Positions 32,930-44,186 of a stretch of 64,000 nucleotides of DNA are shown in pieces (the stretch's first letter is position 1; every line of letters starts with the position of its first letter). The notes under the pieces were generated by a model. It had not been told where the DNA came from. It did no database searches and worked only from the letters and a program-made list of their open reading frames with translations. Source of the stretch: Candidimonas sp. (GTDB lineage: Bacteria; Pseudomonadota; Gammaproteobacteria; Burkholderiales; Burkholderiaceae_B); assembly GCA_004297945.1 (NCBI GenBank), contig SCRC01000030.1, positions 1 to 64,000 on the forward strand, in the 5' to 3' direction. The translations under genes were made by a program, and so were the position numbers.

Positions 32930-33473
32930 GCTAAATCGCGCAGGCGGCGCCATTGCCGCAACCATTCGGCGCAAAAAAAATCGCATGCGCTTCTGGGCAT
33001 GGATACTGGGCGCCCTACTCATTGTCGTGGTCGACCAATTAAGCAAAAGCTATATCAGCACGCACCTGCCCTATGGGCAGCGCTGGCACGTGCTGCCCTT
33101 TTTTGACTTCACCCTGCTGCACAATAGCGGCGCGGCATTCAGTTTTCTGGCCGAAGGGCACGGCTGGCAGCGCTGGCTGTTTACCGCCATCGCGTTGGGC
33201 GCCGCCGGACTGATCATTCATCTGCTGCGCCGCAGCCCGAGTCAATGGCTGTTCTGCTCTTCGCTCATGACCATCCTGGCGGGGGCCGTGGGCAACGTCA
33301 TAGACCGCATCCAGCACGGGTACGTCATTGATTTTTTCCTGTTTTATTGGAAAAATTGGTATTTTCCAGCCTTTAATGTCGCCGATGCAGCCATTACCTG
33401 CGGCGCGATTCTACTGATTCTCGACGAACTGCTGCGCTGGCGGCGCGAGCGCCGCAAATTAGCCAAGGAATAG
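32922..33473 (+). CDS. lspA: Lipoprotein signal peptidase
   Basis: [46 protein letters not shown]. Confidence 0.96.
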   Translation: MPELNRAGGAIAATIRRKKNRMRFWAWILGALLIVVVDQLSKSYISTHLPYGQRWHVLPFFDFTLLHNSGAAFSFLAEGHGWQRWLFTAIALGAAGLIIHLLRRSPSQWLFCSSLMTILAGAVGNVIDRIQHGYVIDFFLFYWKNWYFPAFNVADAAITCGAILLILDELLRWRRERRKLAKE

Positions 33474-33488
33474 AATATCCACGAACCA

Positions 33489-33605
33489 TGTAGCGACAGG
33501 CCTTGTGCCTGTCATCTCTGCAAGATACCGCCTTGACGGCTACCGATTTGCCACCCACAAGGGGTGGCGCTACAAGATTTGCCACCCACAAGGGGTGGCG
33601 CTACA
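33489..33605. repeat. Three REP-like elements (33489-33513, 33550-33574, 33581-33605)
   Basis: TGTAGCGACAGGCCTTGTGCCTGTC and two direct copies of GCCACCCACAAGGGGTGGCGCTACA at 31-bp spacing. Confidence 0.9.
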
Positions 33606-33620
33606 AATAGGTGAACCTCT

Positions 33621-34823
33621 GTGACATTAGATCTGGCGCAAAAACGCATTATCGTTGGCCTGACCGGCGGTATTGCCTGCTACAAGACCGCGGAACTCGT
33701 GCGGCGCATCATCGAACGCGGTGCGATCGTCGATGTCGTCATGACAGAGGCCGCCACGCATTTCATTACCCCCGTCACACTACAGGCGCTGTCCGGGCGT
33801 CCGGTATTTCTGGACATCTGGGACGCTCGCATACCCAACAACATGGCTCACATCGACCTAAGCCGCGGGGCCGATGCCATCCTCATTGCACCGGCCAGCA
33901 CCGATTTTATCGCCCGCCTGGCGCAGGGTCTGGCCAACGATCTTTTATCCACGCTATGCGTGGCTAAAGGCACATGCCCACTGCTCGTGGCGCCAGCCAT
34001 GAATCGCGAAATGTGGCAGCACCCGGCCACAGTGCGCAACGTTCGTCAGATTCAAACCGACGGCGCACAGATACTGGGCCCGGGTGTAGGCGACCAAGCC
34101 TGCGGCGAAGTCGGTAGCGGCCGCATGCTCGAACCCAATGAACTGCTGGCCGAGCTGATCGCCTCCTTCCAGCCCAAGGTCCTGGCGCAGCGTCGAGTGG
34201 TCATCACTGCGGGGCCTACCATCGAAAAGATCGATCCCATCCGTGTCATCAGCAATCGCTCATCGGGCAAAACCGGTTATGCGATTGCCCAGGCTGCGCG
34301 AGAGGCCGGTGCCCAGGTAACCTTGATCTCCGGGCCCACCGCATTGCCAGCCCCTTACGGCGTCGCATGCATCGACGTGGAAAGCGCAGCAGACATGCGT
34401 AGCGCGGTCATGCATGCCGTCGCCAACGCCGACCTGTTCATCGCGGTCGCCGCCGTGGCAGACTGGCACGTCGCCAATGCCACCGATAGCAAGATCAAAA
34501 AAACCGGCGCTGCCAGCGTGCCCTCATTGAAATTCGAGGCCAACCCCGACATATTGGCCGAAGTGGCGGCGCTCGCGCACGGCCCCTGGTGCGTCGGCTT
34601 TGCCGCCGAGACCGAAAACCTGCACGAATACGCCCAGGCAAAGCGGCAACGCAAGGCGGTTCCCTTGCTGGTGGGCAACCTGGCGCAGCACGCCATGAGC
34701 GCCGATGACACCGAACTGGTGCTGTTCGACGATCAAGGATCGCACCCGCTGCCGCGTCTGCCCAAGATCGAAGCCGCGCGCCAACTGATTCAGGCTATTG
34801 CCAGCCGCATCCCCAGCCCATAA
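33621..34823 (+). CDS. coaBC: Phosphopantothenoylcysteine decarboxylase / phosphopantothenate-cysteine ligase
   Basis: [50 protein letters not shown]. Confidence 0.95.
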   Translation: MTLDLAQKRIIVGLTGGIACYKTAELVRRIIERGAIVDVVMTEAATHFITPVTLQALSGRPVFLDIWDARIPNNMAHIDLSRGADAILIAPASTDFIARLAQGLANDLLSTLCVAKGTCPLLVAPAMNREMWQHPATVRNVRQIQTDGAQILGPGVGDQACGEVGSGRMLEPNELLAELIASFQPKVLAQRRVVITAGPTIEKIDPIRVISNRSSGKTGYAIAQAAREAGAQVTLISGPTALPAPYGVACIDVESAADMRSAVMHAVANADLFIAVAAVADWHVANATDSKIKKTGAASVPSLKFEANPDILAEVAALAHGPWCVGFAAETENLHEYAQAKRQRKAVPLLVGNLAQHAMSADDTELVLFDDQGSHPLPRLPKIEAARQLIQAIASRIPSP

Positions 34824-34825
34824 AT

Positions 34826-35275
34826 ATGAAAAAAATTGCCTTAAAGATTCTTGACCCTCGCATGAACGACTACTTGCCGGCCTACGCGACCGCCGGCTCG
34901 GCGGGTCTGGATCTGCGCGCCTGCCTGGATACGCCCATCACCCTGGAGCCGGGCGCCTGCGAGCTCATTCCGACTGGCCTGTCCATGCACATTTCCGATC
35001 CCGCCTACGCAGCCATCATCCTGCCGCGCTCGGGGCTGGGGCACAAGCACGGCATCGTGCTGGGCAACCTGGTCGGCCTGATCGACTCGGACTACCAGGG
35101 GCCGCTCATGGTGTCAGCCTGGAACCGCGGCCAACACGCCTTTGTGCTGCAGCCCATGGAGCGACTGGCGCAATTGGTCGTTGTACCCGTGCAGCATATT
35201 GAATTCGACATCGTTTGCGATTTCGACGAAAGCGCGCGAGGCGCAGGCGGGTTTGGAAGCACTGGGCGCGGGTGA
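34826..35275 (+). CDS. dut: dUTP diphosphatase
   Basis: [44 protein letters not shown]. Confidence 0.97.
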   Translation: MKKIALKILDPRMNDYLPAYATAGSAGLDLRACLDTPITLEPGACELIPTGLSMHISDPAYAAIILPRSGLGHKHGIVLGNLVGLIDSDYQGPLMVSAWNRGQHAFVLQPMERLAQLVVVPVQHIEFDIVCDFDESARGAGGFGSTGRG

Positions 35276-35295
35276 CTCATCGCGCCCCTCCCGCT

Positions 35296-36009
35296 TTAAC
35301 CATGCCCCAGGTAAGCCGCCTGAATTTCCGGCGACGACAGCAGCTCCTTGGCCGAACCTTCCTGCAGCAGTCGACCGACTTCCAGTACGTAGCCGCGGTC
35401 GGCCAGCTTCAGCGCCATGCGCGCGTTCTGCTCGACCAGCAGAATGGTGACTCCGGTGTCGCGAACGTCGCGCAGCACCTGGAAGATGTTGCGCACGATA
35501 ATGGGTGCAAGGCCCAGACTGGGTTCGTCAAGCAATAGCAGCCTGGGCTTGGTCACCAGAGCGCGACCGATGGCGAGCATCTGCTGCTCTCCGCCGGACA
35601 GCGTGCCGGCCAACTGAGCGCGCCGCTCGTACAGTCGGGGAAAAATCGTGTACACCTGTTCGCAGCTTTTATTGATTTCCGCAGGAGGTCGGGTAAAACC
35701 GCCCAGGCGCAGGTTCTCGGCAACAGACAGTGTGCCGAAGACGCGCCGACCTTCCGGCGACTGGCCTATCCCCAATCGCACGATTTTGTCGGCGCCCAGG
35801 CGCGTCGTCTCATGACCAGCGAAGGTGATCTTGCCCGCTTGCGGTGCAATCAGGCCGCTGAGCGTGCGCATCAGCGTTGTTTTTCCGGCGCCATTGGCAC
35901 CCAGGATGGCCACCACTTCGCGCTCAGCAACACGCAGGGAAATACCCTTGAGCGCCTGTATATGACCATAGTTGACGTGCAAGTCTTCGATTTCCAGCAA
36001 TGGGGTCAT
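35296..36009 (-). CDS. livF: Branched-chain amino acid ABC transporter ATP-binding protein
   Basis: GANGAGKTTLMRTLSGL, LSGGEQQMLAIGRAL; operon with livG/M/H. Confidence 0.94.
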   Translation of the reverse strand: MTPLLEIEDLHVNYGHIQALKGISLRVAEREVVAILGANGAGKTTLMRTLSGLIAPQAGKITFAGHETTRLGADKIVRLGIGQSPEGRRVFGTLSVAENLRLGGFTRPPAEINKSCEQVYTIFPRLYERRAQLAGTLSGGEQQMLAIGRALVTKPRLLLLDEPSLGLAPIIVRNIFQVLRDVRDTGVTILLVEQNARMALKLADRGYVLEVGRLLQEGSAKELLSSPEIQAAYLGHG

Positions 36010-36860
36010 GGGGTCACCTGCTCTTGTCTTACGGCTTGCATCAACGGATCTTCATCATCGTCATCCTGACCGAGGTAGGCCTCGATCACCAAAGGGTTTC
36101 TGCGAATTTCTTCTGGTTTGCCCTCCGCGATCTTCTTGCCAAAATTGATGACAACAATGCTGTCGGTAACGTTCATCACCACGCTCATGTCGTGCTCGAC
36201 CAGAATCACCGTAACGCCGGCGTCACGGATGGCGCGGATGGTGTCGTTCAGACCAGCGGATTCAAACTCGTTCAACCCAGCCGCAGGTTCGTCCAGAATG
36301 ATCAGCTCGGGCTTTGCGACCAGTGTGCGCGCCATCTCGACGCGCCGCTGCGCGCCGTAGGGCAGCGACGTGGCGTTTTCATGCGCGACATCGGCCAGGT
36401 TCAATTGCCGCAGCACCTCCATCGCCCGATCGATCAGCGTTTGTTCCTCGCGCCGCTGGGCGGGTGTGTTCAGCAGGCCCTGCCACCATTTTTGGCGTAT
36501 CTGCAGATGCTCGCCGGCAATGACATTTTCCAGCACACTCATATCAGCGAACAGGCGGATGGTCTGGAACGTGCGGCGTATACCCGCCTTTGCGACGCTG
36601 TGCGGCGGGCGACCGGTCAGGTCTTCACCGTGCCAGCGAATGTGCCCATTGGTCGGTTTGTAGACGCCTGTAATCATATTGAACACCGTCGTCTTGCCCG
36701 CGCCGTTCGGGCCGATCAGACCAACGATCTCGCCACGCCGGACGCGAAAGCTCAGATCATCGACCGCCCGCAGGCCACCGAAACTGATGCCAATGCCGTC
36801 GAGCTCGAGCAGTGTTTCGCCACTTGCCGGTGCCTGATCGGAACGCGCTGCCTGGTTCAT
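36006..36860 (-). CDS. livG: Branched-chain amino acid ABC transporter ATP-binding protein
   Basis: [35 protein letters not shown]; start [11 protein letters not shown] chosen. Confidence 0.93.
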   Translation of the reverse strand: MNQAARSDQAPASGETLLELDGIGISFGGLRAVDDLSFRVRRGEIVGLIGPNGAGKTTVFNMITGVYKPTNGHIRWHGEDLTGRPPHSVAKAGIRRTFQTIRLFADMSVLENVIAGEHLQIRQKWWQGLLNTPAQRREEQTLIDRAMEVLRQLNLADVAHENATSLPYGAQRRVEMARTLVAKPELIILDEPAAGLNEFESAGLNDTIRAIRDAGVTVILVEHDMSVVMNVTDSIVVINFGKKIAEGKPEEIRRNPLVIEAYLGQDDDDEDPLMQAVRQEQVTP

Positions 36861-37864
36861 GCTCCTCTCCTGCGCGCGGGCCAGATGCCTTGCGGCCTGA
36901 GCACCATAACGACAATCATGGCAATGCCGAAGACCAGATAACGGTATTGCGCCAGGCCGGTGAAAATCTGCGGCACGACGAACATCATGGCGGTACCCAG
37001 CAGTACGCCGGGCACCGAGCCCTGGCCGCCCACCAGCACGATGGCAAACAGCACGACCGAATCGGTAAACTGAAACGAGCCGGGGCTGACTGCCGACAAC
37101 TGCATGGCAAACAGGGTGCCGGCCAGCCCGGCAATGCCAGCGGCCAGCGCGAACGCGGCCACCTTGTACTTGTGCGCATTCACGCCCAACGTCGTGGCGG
37201 CCAGTTCGTCGTACTTCAGATAGCGAAACGTGCGCCCAAGCGCCGAGCGATCCAGGTTGCGCATCACCCATAGCACGAGCGCCAGCGCAACCCAGTTCAG
37301 GTAGAACAAATCGCTTTGACTGCCGAACGAATGACCGAACACCGTCGGGCCGCCAATGCCGAAAATGCCGTCGGGCCCACCCGTGAGCCCAAGCAGATTA
37401 TTTTTCATTGCCAACACGAAGATAGCATTAAAACCGATCGTCACCACCAGCAGATAGTCGCCACGCAGCTTGACGATGGGCGCAGACAGAATCGCTCCCA
37501 GTGCCGCCGAAACCACAACGGCCACGGGGAGAGTCCACAGAATCGGCCAGCCGAAAGTGGACGACAGGATCGCGCTGATATAGGCGCCGACACCAAAATA
37601 CACGGCGTGCCCCATGTCATACATGCCGGCGCGCCCCAGCACAATGTCCTGCGACAGCGCGACAATAGCGTAGATGGCGAAGATGCCCCCGACCGTAATC
37701 CAGGCCGGCGACAAGGCCACCGGCAGCAGCAGGCCGACGCACCAGAGCAGCGGGCCGACAAAGCACAGCAGTTTAGTCAAGCCCGACGGCTTGACTACGG
37801 CGTCCGAGGACGGAGAAAACGGAGCCGGCGTTGCGGCTTCAGTGTTAATAACGTGCTTATCCAT
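36857..37864 (-). CDS. livM: Branched-chain amino acid ABC transporter permease
   Basis: LivM-like multi-TM sequence; operon context. Confidence 0.92.
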   Translation of the reverse strand: MDKHVINTEAATPAPFSPSSDAVVKPSGLTKLLCFVGPLLWCVGLLLPVALSPAWITVGGIFAIYAIVALSQDIVLGRAGMYDMGHAVYFGVGAYISAILSSTFGWPILWTLPVAVVVSAALGAILSAPIVKLRGDYLLVVTIGFNAIFVLAMKNNLLGLTGGPDGIFGIGGPTVFGHSFGSQSDLFYLNWVALALVLWVMRNLDRSALGRTFRYLKYDELAATTLGVNAHKYKVAAFALAAGIAGLAGTLFAMQLSAVSPGSFQFTDSVVLFAIVLVGGQGSVPGVLLGTAMMFVVPQIFTGLAQYRYLVFGIAMIVVMVLRPQGIWPARRRGA

Positions 37865-37867
37865 GGA

Positions 37868-38770
37868 TTACACCTTTTCCGCGACGCGCTCACCCAGCAG
37901 GCCGGTCGGCCGTACCAGAAGAATCGCAATCAGCAATGCAAATGTGATGGCATCTTGCCAGGAGCTCGACACATAACCAGCGGCGAATGCGTTGAACAGG
38001 CCCAGCAGCAGTCCGCCCAGCATGGCACCCGGAATATTGCCTATACCGCCGATAATCGCGGCGATAAACGCGCTCAGGCCATAGGACCAGCCCATGGTGA
38101 AATAGGCCTGGCGGTAGTACAGGCCGATAAATAGGCCGCCCACAGCGCCCAGCACCGGACCGATGACAAATACGATGGCGATCACCCGATTGACGTTGAT
38201 GCCCATGAGCCGCGCGGCGTCCTGGTCGATCGCCGCAGCGCGGATAGCCGTTCCCAGGCGGGTGTGATGCACGAATAAATACAGCGCCACCATCAAGACA
38301 AACGCGCCGATCATGATCAGCAGTTGCACGAAACTAAGGTAAGCACCGGCGATGTGCCAGGTAATGTCGGGCAATAAATTACTGGGGAACACCCGCACAT
38401 TTGGCCCCCAGATCAGCATGATGCCGTTTTCGATCAGCATCGAGGCGCCGAGGGCGGACACTACGGGCGACAGGCGATGCGCGCGGCGCAGTGGCTTGTA
38501 GGCCAGTTGATCCAGAAGGGTACCCGTAACAGCCACCGCGATCATTGCAATAATGAAGGCCAGCGCCAGCAAAACCGGCGTGGACAAGCCGCCGAACGCG
38601 CCGGTGGTCAGGGTGGTCAGGCCAATGAAGGCTCCCAGGATGCATAGGTCTCCATGGGCGAAGTTGATCAGCTTCAACACCCCGTAGACCATCGTATAGC
38701 CGAGCGCAATCAGCGCGTAGATGCCGCCAACCGTCAGCCCATTGATGAATTGCTGAAGAATAAAGTCCAT
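37868..38770 (-). CDS. livH: Branched-chain amino acid ABC transporter permease
   Basis: QQFINGLTVGGIYALIALGYTMVYGVLKLINFAHGD. Confidence 0.95.
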   Translation of the reverse strand: MDFILQQFINGLTVGGIYALIALGYTMVYGVLKLINFAHGDLCILGAFIGLTTLTTGAFGGLSTPVLLALAFIIAMIAVAVTGTLLDQLAYKPLRRAHRLSPVVSALGASMLIENGIMLIWGPNVRVFPSNLLPDITWHIAGAYLSFVQLLIMIGAFVLMVALYLFVHHTRLGTAIRAAAIDQDAARLMGINVNRVIAIVFVIGPVLGAVGGLFIGLYYRQAYFTMGWSYGLSAFIAAIIGGIGNIPGAMLGGLLLGLFNAFAAGYVSSSWQDAITFALLIAILLVRPTGLLGERVAEKV

Positions 38771-38875
38771 CGATCAGTTTCCGTGGATAGCCGCACAAGC
38801 GGCGTACGCGCAGCGTGGGCCGCACGGAAGTGGCGCCGCACATCGGACGATGCGCGGCGCCGCGCTCTGGCGGTA

Positions 38876-40021
38876 TTACTTCGTGGTCGGATAGACTGTT
38901 TTGTAGTCGCCGTTGGCCTGGACTTCAAAGGCGGCCATCGGGCTGCCGACCCGTTCGCCCTTTGCGTCCCAGGTGAAGGGACCGGTCACGCCGTCGAAGG
39001 GCTTGTGCATAGTGTGCATCCAGGGAATCAACTTGGCCGTGTCGGTGCTCTTGGTGCTTTTGATGGCAGCAAAGACAGCGCGCAGACCATCAGCGTTGGT
39101 GAAGGTGTAGATGCTCGGAGGCGCCGAACCGTAGGCTTGCACGTAATCGGCCAGGAACTTCTTGGCTTCTGGATAGGGCAAGTTTTTCGGGGAAGGGACG
39201 TTGATAATGATCGCACCCTGGGCCGCATTGCCGGCCATCTTGGCGAACGCCACATTTTGGTTGGCATCGCCGCCGACAAAAGTCGTTTTCATGCCCAGTT
39301 GCATCATTTGCGCGCGAATCAGACCACCGTCCGTGTAGTAGCCCGAGAAATACAACACATCAGGGTTTTTGGATTTCAACTTGGTCAGCACGGCCGTGTA
39401 ATCTTGCGTGCCGGCGTTGATGTAGTCTTTCGCAACAATATTGCCGCCGTCCGCCTTGATGGCTTTATCGGCGCTGTCAGCCAGGCCGGTAGCATAGCTT
39501 GAGTGGTCGCTGAGAATAACGATGCGTTTGTAGTGCTTGACCTTGACGAGGTAATCGGCGGTGAACAAGGCCTCCGCGCTGTTGGGTGGCGCGTTGCGGA
39601 AGAATGTCTTCCATCCTTTTTGAGTCAGTTCGTCGCTAGTGCCATCGGATGTCTGAATAACATTGGCAGCAGCATAAATAGGGGCTGCGGCCAGCGCGGC
39701 ACCACTGGTGTAGGTACCAATCACAGCGATTACACCAGCATTAACCAGCTTGCGGGCGCAGATGGCAGCTTGCGCCGGCTTGCCTTCGTCGTCGCAGACG
39801 GTGACCTGAATCTTGCGCCCCAACAACCCGCCTTCGGCATTCTGTTGTTTGACCAGCAGTTTCACCCCGTTCTCGATTCCTTGCCCTTCTCCTGCGTATT
39901 CCCCTGTGATCGGCGCCTGCACCCCAATCTGGATAGGGCCGCTGGCCGCAACTGCTGTGCCCGCACCCATTGCCAGCGTAGCCGCCACTGAAACCGCAGA
40001 AAGTTTTGTCAGCTTGTTCAT
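38876..40021 (-). CDS. Branched-chain amino acid ABC transporter substrate-binding protein
   Basis: Signal peptide; IQIGVQAPITGEYAGEGQGIENGVKLLVKQQN...; start MNKLTKLSAVS. Confidence 0.94.
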   Translation of the reverse strand: MNKLTKLSAVSVAATLAMGAGTAVAASGPIQIGVQAPITGEYAGEGQGIENGVKLLVKQQNAEGGLLGRKIQVTVCDDEGKPAQAAICARKLVNAGVIAVIGTYTSGAALAAAPIYAAANVIQTSDGTSDELTQKGWKTFFRNAPPNSAEALFTADYLVKVKHYKRIVILSDHSSYATGLADSADKAIKADGGNIVAKDYINAGTQDYTAVLTKLKSKNPDVLYFSGYYTDGGLIRAQMMQLGMKTTFVGGDANQNVAFAKMAGNAAQGAIIINVPSPKNLPYPEAKKFLADYVQAYGSAPPSIYTFTNADGLRAVFAAIKSTKSTDTAKLIPWMHTMHKPFDGVTGPFTWDAKGERVGSPMAAFEVQANGDYKTVYPTTK

Positions 40022-40216
40022 CTTCAAGTTCTCCTGATCCAACCGTTTAACCACAATTGATAAATTATTTGATAGTGCCGGCCGCCACGAAGGGTGGCTT
40101 GCAGTATTTCTCGCTTTAAACAACCATCCAAGATATCGGATCCAAAATATTATATTTCCTTAGCCAGGTGAAGCACAAGCTTTTAAGCGAAAAGGACACA
40201 ACCCAAAGCATGTACG

Positions 40217-43200
40217 TCACCCCACCATCATCAGGCTGGCATTGCCGCCCGCCGCAGTGGTATTGATGCTGACCGAAACCTCCCGCAAAAGGCGATCCAG
40301 CACATAACGCCGACCCGTCAGAATTTCGTCGGCACTTAGGCCTTGCACCGAAATAATGGGGCCGGTGCGCGCCGCAACGCGTTGATTGATCTCACACAAA
40401 GTGTCGCTGTCGCCTTCAAACAGGACGCTTTGATAGTCGCCCTGCTCAATTTCACTGTCGGGCACCATGCGCAGTGATTTTTTCTGATCAGAATCGAGCG
40501 TGGCGTAGAACGCCTTGCCCACCGGATTGTCCAGCAAGGCCAAGGTGTTTCCGGTTGAGGTACCCGCCTGGTATTGCACCTGTGCACCCAGCTGGCTGGC
40601 GGCAATGCACAGCACGCATCCGCGCGGTTTGAGGTGATAAAAATTATTTTCGCCGGTAGGCCCCTGCAAGGTGATCTGGGCGTCGTGCGCCCCCTCAGTC
40701 AGTTCACAACCGGCCGGCAAGCCGCCGGCGGGCCGTTGCGCGAGCAGGCGCAACAGATACAATGGCCCGCCCGCCTTGGGACCCGTGCCCGACAGGCATT
40801 CGCCGCCAAAGGGTTGCACCCCCACCACGGCGCCCACGATATTGCGGTTTACATATAAATTGCCCGCACGTATTCGCCGGCTCACACGCGCGATGGTTTC
40901 ATCGATACGCGTGTGCACGCCAAAGGTTAAACCGTAGCCTGTCGCATTAATTTGATCGATCACAGAATCCAGGTCGTTGCGGGCGTAACGCACAATATGC
41001 AGCACCGGCCCGAACACCTCTTTTTTAAGCGCGGCCACGTCGCTGATCTCAATCAGCGTAGGGGCAACAAAAGTGCCATGCTGGCAAGACGCATCAAGGT
41101 CAAGCTGGTCAACTTTGTGACCCGCCTCGCGCATGGCCTGAATATGGGCCCGGATGGCGGTTTGAGCCTGAACATCGATGACCGGCCCGACATCGACGCT
41201 CAGGCGATCAGGATTGCCCACGCACAATTCGCGCATAGCGCCGCGCAACATCGAGAGCACATGATCGGCGCAATCTTGCTGCACACACAAAACACGCAAG
41301 GCCGAGCACCGCTGCCCGGCGGAATCAAAGGCCGATGTCAGGACATCGAAGACGACCTGCTCGGCCAGGGCCGAGGAGTCGACCACCATGGCATTTTGCC
41401 CACCAGTCTCGGCAATCAGCACAATGGGATGGCCGGCGTCGTCGAGCCGCTGCGACAGGGTTCTGGAAATCAGTTGCGCTACTTCGGTCGAACCGGTAAA
41501 CATCACGCCGCGCACCCGCGGGCTTGCCACCAGCGCGGCGCCTACCGTTTCACCCTGCCCCGGCAACAACTGCACCGCACCCGCCGGTACGCCGGCGCGG
41601 CGCAAAATCGCCACAGCCTGCGCGGCGATCAGGCAAGTCTGCTCGGCAGGCTTGGCCAACACGGGATTGCCGGCGGCAAGCGCTGCTGCAACCTGGCCCG
41701 TAAAAATCGCCAAAGGGAAATTCCAAGGACTAATACACAACACCGGCCCCAAGGGGCGATGCGTGTCATTGGAAAACGCAGCCGTAATCTGGCCGGCGTA
41801 ATAGCGCAGAAAATCAACCGCCTCGCGCACCTCGGAAATGGCGTTGGGCAACGATTTCCCGGCTTCGCGCACGATCAGCCCCAGCAAGGGCTGCATTTCA
41901 TCTTCAAGCAATTGCGCGGCACGCATCAGGCACTGTGCCCGCACGCTGACAGGCGTGGCCTGCCAGATAGGTGCCGCATGTTGCGCCTCGTCCAGAGCCG
42001 CCTGCACATCTGCCCCGCTGGCCTCCATCACAAAACCCACGATATCGCGATGATCGGCCGGATTGTGCACCGCGCGGGAGCGCGACTGGTCCCACTCGTC
42101 GTTGCGTTCGCCCACCAAAGGCATCGCGCGCCAAGGTGCCGCACCATTGCCCAACAAGGCCGCCGACAAGGAGCCCAGGCGTTGCTCATTGCTTAAGTCC
42201 AGGCCGGCCGAGTTCGGGCGGGCATCGCTCGAGCGATATAAGTCGCGCGGCAAGGGAATCTTGTCATGCGGCGCACCCAGGGGCTGAATGCGCAGTGCCG
42301 CGGCGACCGGATCGCCAATCAGGGCATCGACGGGAATTTCCGCGTCGCCTATCTGATTGACAAACGAGGTATTGGCGCCGTTTTCCAGCAAGCGGCGCAC
42401 CAGATACGCCAGCAAGGTTTCGTGCGTGCCCACCGGCGCATAAATACGGCACGGACGATTAAGCTTGCCCTGTGCAGTCGACCCGGTCACCTCTTCATAA
42501 AGCGCCTCGCCCATGCCATGCAGGCACTGGAACTCGTACTGTCCGGGATAATAATTCTGCCCCGCCAAGTGATAGATGCTTGCCATCGTATGCGCGTTGT
42601 GCGTGGCAAACTGCGGATAAACCGCCGCCGGGTCGGACAACAGCTTGCGCGCACACGCCAGATAAGAGATATCGGTATAGATCTTGCGCGTGTATACCGG
42701 ATACCCCTCCAGTCCATCAACCTGCGCACGCTTGATTTCCGAATCCCAATAGGCGCCTTTGACCAGACGCACCATCAGACGATGTGAACTGCGCCTGGCC
42801 AGATCGATCACGTAATCGATGACAAACGGCGCACGCTTTTGATAGGCCTGAATGACAAAGCCAATACCATTCCAGCCGGCCAGTTGCGGGTCGAAGCACA
42901 GGGCCTCAAGCAAATCCAGCGACATTTCCAGACGATCCGCCTCTTCCGCATCGATATTCAAGCCGATGTCATAGCTGCGCGCGAGCAGCGCCAGGGCGGT
43001 CATGCGTGGTAAAAGCTCGACCATGACGCGCTCGCGCTGCGCGCGGCCATAGCGCGGGTGCAAAGCCGACAGCTTGACGGAAATACCCGGCCCCTCGTAG
43101 ATGCCTCGGCCTTGCGAGGCCTTGCCGATGGCATGTATGGCCTGTTCGTACGAGGTGTAATAGCGGCTCGCGTCCTCAGCTGTGGTGGCGGCTTCGCCCA

Positions 43201-44038
43201 GCATGTCGTAAGAATAGCGAAAACCCTTGATCTCATGCTTGCGGCTGTTGGCAATGGCGGCCGAAATGGTTTGCCCTGCGACAAACTGTTCGCCCATCAT
43301 GCGCATGGCGATATTCACGCCTTTGCGTATCAATGGCTCTCCGCCCTTTCCTATGAGGCGCGTCAGCGCCCTGGACAAAGACTGTTCGCTATTGCTGCTG
43401 ACAAGCTTGCCGGTCAGCATCAGGCCCCACGTTGCCGCATTGACAAATAGCGAAGGCGACTCGCCCACGTGCGACTTCCAGTCCCCATGGCTGATTTTGT
43501 CGCGAATCAGCGCATCGCGCGTCGCCCGATCAGGAATGCGCAGCAATGCCTCGGCCAGGCACATTAGCGCCACGCCCTCCTGGCTCGATAATGAAAACTC
43601 CTGAATCAGCCCCTCTACCCCGCCCCCGCCCCGCTTGCTGCGCAAAGCGTTTACCAGGCGGCTGGCCAGCGCATGAACGTCGGCCGTTTGCAGAGCACGA
43701 GCCTGATCGGCCAGCAAAGGCACACATTCGGTCTCCGGCCGCCGATAAGCCGCCGTAATGGCGGCGCGCAACACTGACTGGGGTTGCACCTCTTGCGCAA
43801 ATTCGTAAAAAGGCAGCGGCGCATCGGTCAGGTGTGCCGTCTCGACGGCGCTACTTGCGTCGGAAGCGTTCAGATACGAGACCTCGGCCGGCAACTGTCC
43901 GTGTTCAATGGCCTCTACATACGATAGGATCGCCTGTTTGTGCAACCAGTGCGGCGTACGCCCCAATTTTTCAGCGGCGCTTTTGAGTCGCTCGCGCAGA
44001 GCGTCATCTACTTTGACGCCTAATGTCGTGCTTGCCAT
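40217..44038 (-). CDS. putA: Trifunctional transcriptional regulator / proline dehydrogenase / P5C dehydrogenase
   Basis: N-terminal RHH-like TTLGVKVDDALRERLKSAAEKLGRTPHWL, PRODH domain, ALDH domain (FTGSTEVAQLI, GQRCSALRVLCVQ). Confidence 0.96.
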   Translation of the reverse strand: MASTTLGVKVDDALRERLKSAAEKLGRTPHWLHKQAILSYVEAIEHGQLPAEVSYLNASDASSAVETAHLTDAPLPFYEFAQEVQPQSVLRAAITAAYRRPETECVPLLADQARALQTADVHALASRLVNALRSKRGGGGVEGLIQEFSLSSQEGVALMCLAEALLRIPDRATRDALIRDKISHGDWKSHVGESPSLFVNAATWGLMLTGKLVSSNSEQSLSRALTRLIGKGGEPLIRKGVNIAMRMMGEQFVAGQTISAAIANSRKHEIKGFRYSYDMLGEAATTAEDASRYYTSYEQAIHAIGKASQGRGIYEGPGISVKLSALHPRYGRAQRERVMVELLPRMTALALLARSYDIGLNIDAEEADRLEMSLDLLEALCFDPQLAGWNGIGFVIQAYQKRAPFVIDYVIDLARRSSHRLMVRLVKGAYWDSEIKRAQVDGLEGYPVYTRKIYTDISYLACARKLLSDPAAVYPQFATHNAHTMASIYHLAGQNYYPGQYEFQCLHGMGEALYEEVTGSTAQGKLNRPCRIYAPVGTHETLLAYLVRRLLENGANTSFVNQIGDAEIPVDALIGDPVAAALRIQPLGAPHDKIPLPRDLYRSSDARPNSAGLDLSNEQRLGSLSAALLGNGAAPWRAMPLVGERNDEWDQSRSRAVHNPADHRDIVGFVMEASGADVQAALDEAQHAAPIWQATPVSVRAQCLMRAAQLLEDEMQPLLGLIVREAGKSLPNAISEVREAVDFLRYYAGQITAAFSNDTHRPLGPVLCISPWNFPLAIFTGQVAAALAAGNPVLAKPAEQTCLIAAQAVAILRRAGVPAGAVQLLPGQGETVGAALVASPRVRGVMFTGSTEVAQLISRTLSQRLDDAGHPIVLIAETGGQNAMVVDSSALAEQVVFDVLTSAFDSAGQRCSALRVLCVQQDCADHVLSMLRGAMRELCVGNPDRLSVDVGPVIDVQAQTAIRAHIQAMREAGHKVDQLDLDASCQHGTFVAPTLIEISDVAALKKEVFGPVLHIVRYARNDLDSVIDQINATGYGLTFGVHTRIDETIARVSRRIRAGNLYVNRNIVGAVVGVQPFGGECLSGTGPKAGGPLYLLRLLAQRPAGGLPAGCELTEGAHDAQITLQGPTGENNFYHLKPRGCVLCIAASQLGAQVQYQAGTSTGNTLALLDNPVGKAFYATLDSDQKKSLRMVPDSEIEQGDYQSVLFEGDSDTLCEINQRVAARTGPIISVQGLSADEILTGRRYVLDRLLREVSVSINTTAAGGNASLMMVG

Positions 44039-44186
44039 CGCTGTATTCCCATTGCATCTCGGCACCCGCTTGCACGGACATTGCAAAGCGCCTTTGAGCC
44101 GTTGTTCTGAATAATGAGATGAAATACTAAACGGGTTGCAACGATTATTAAATTGAGGTTAACCCTATATTCGAAAACAACACCTT

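Noticed and set aside
36000-36941. 313-aa plus-strand ORF opposite livG/livM
   Set aside because: Shadow ORF; the minus-strand ABC transporter genes are unambiguous.
40952-42196. 414-aa plus-strand ORF opposite putA
   Set aside because: Antisense shadow ORF typical of GC-rich genomes; putA on the minus strand explains the region.
40217-44038. Possible novelty of a very long gene
   Set aside because: It is a standard trifunctional PutA.
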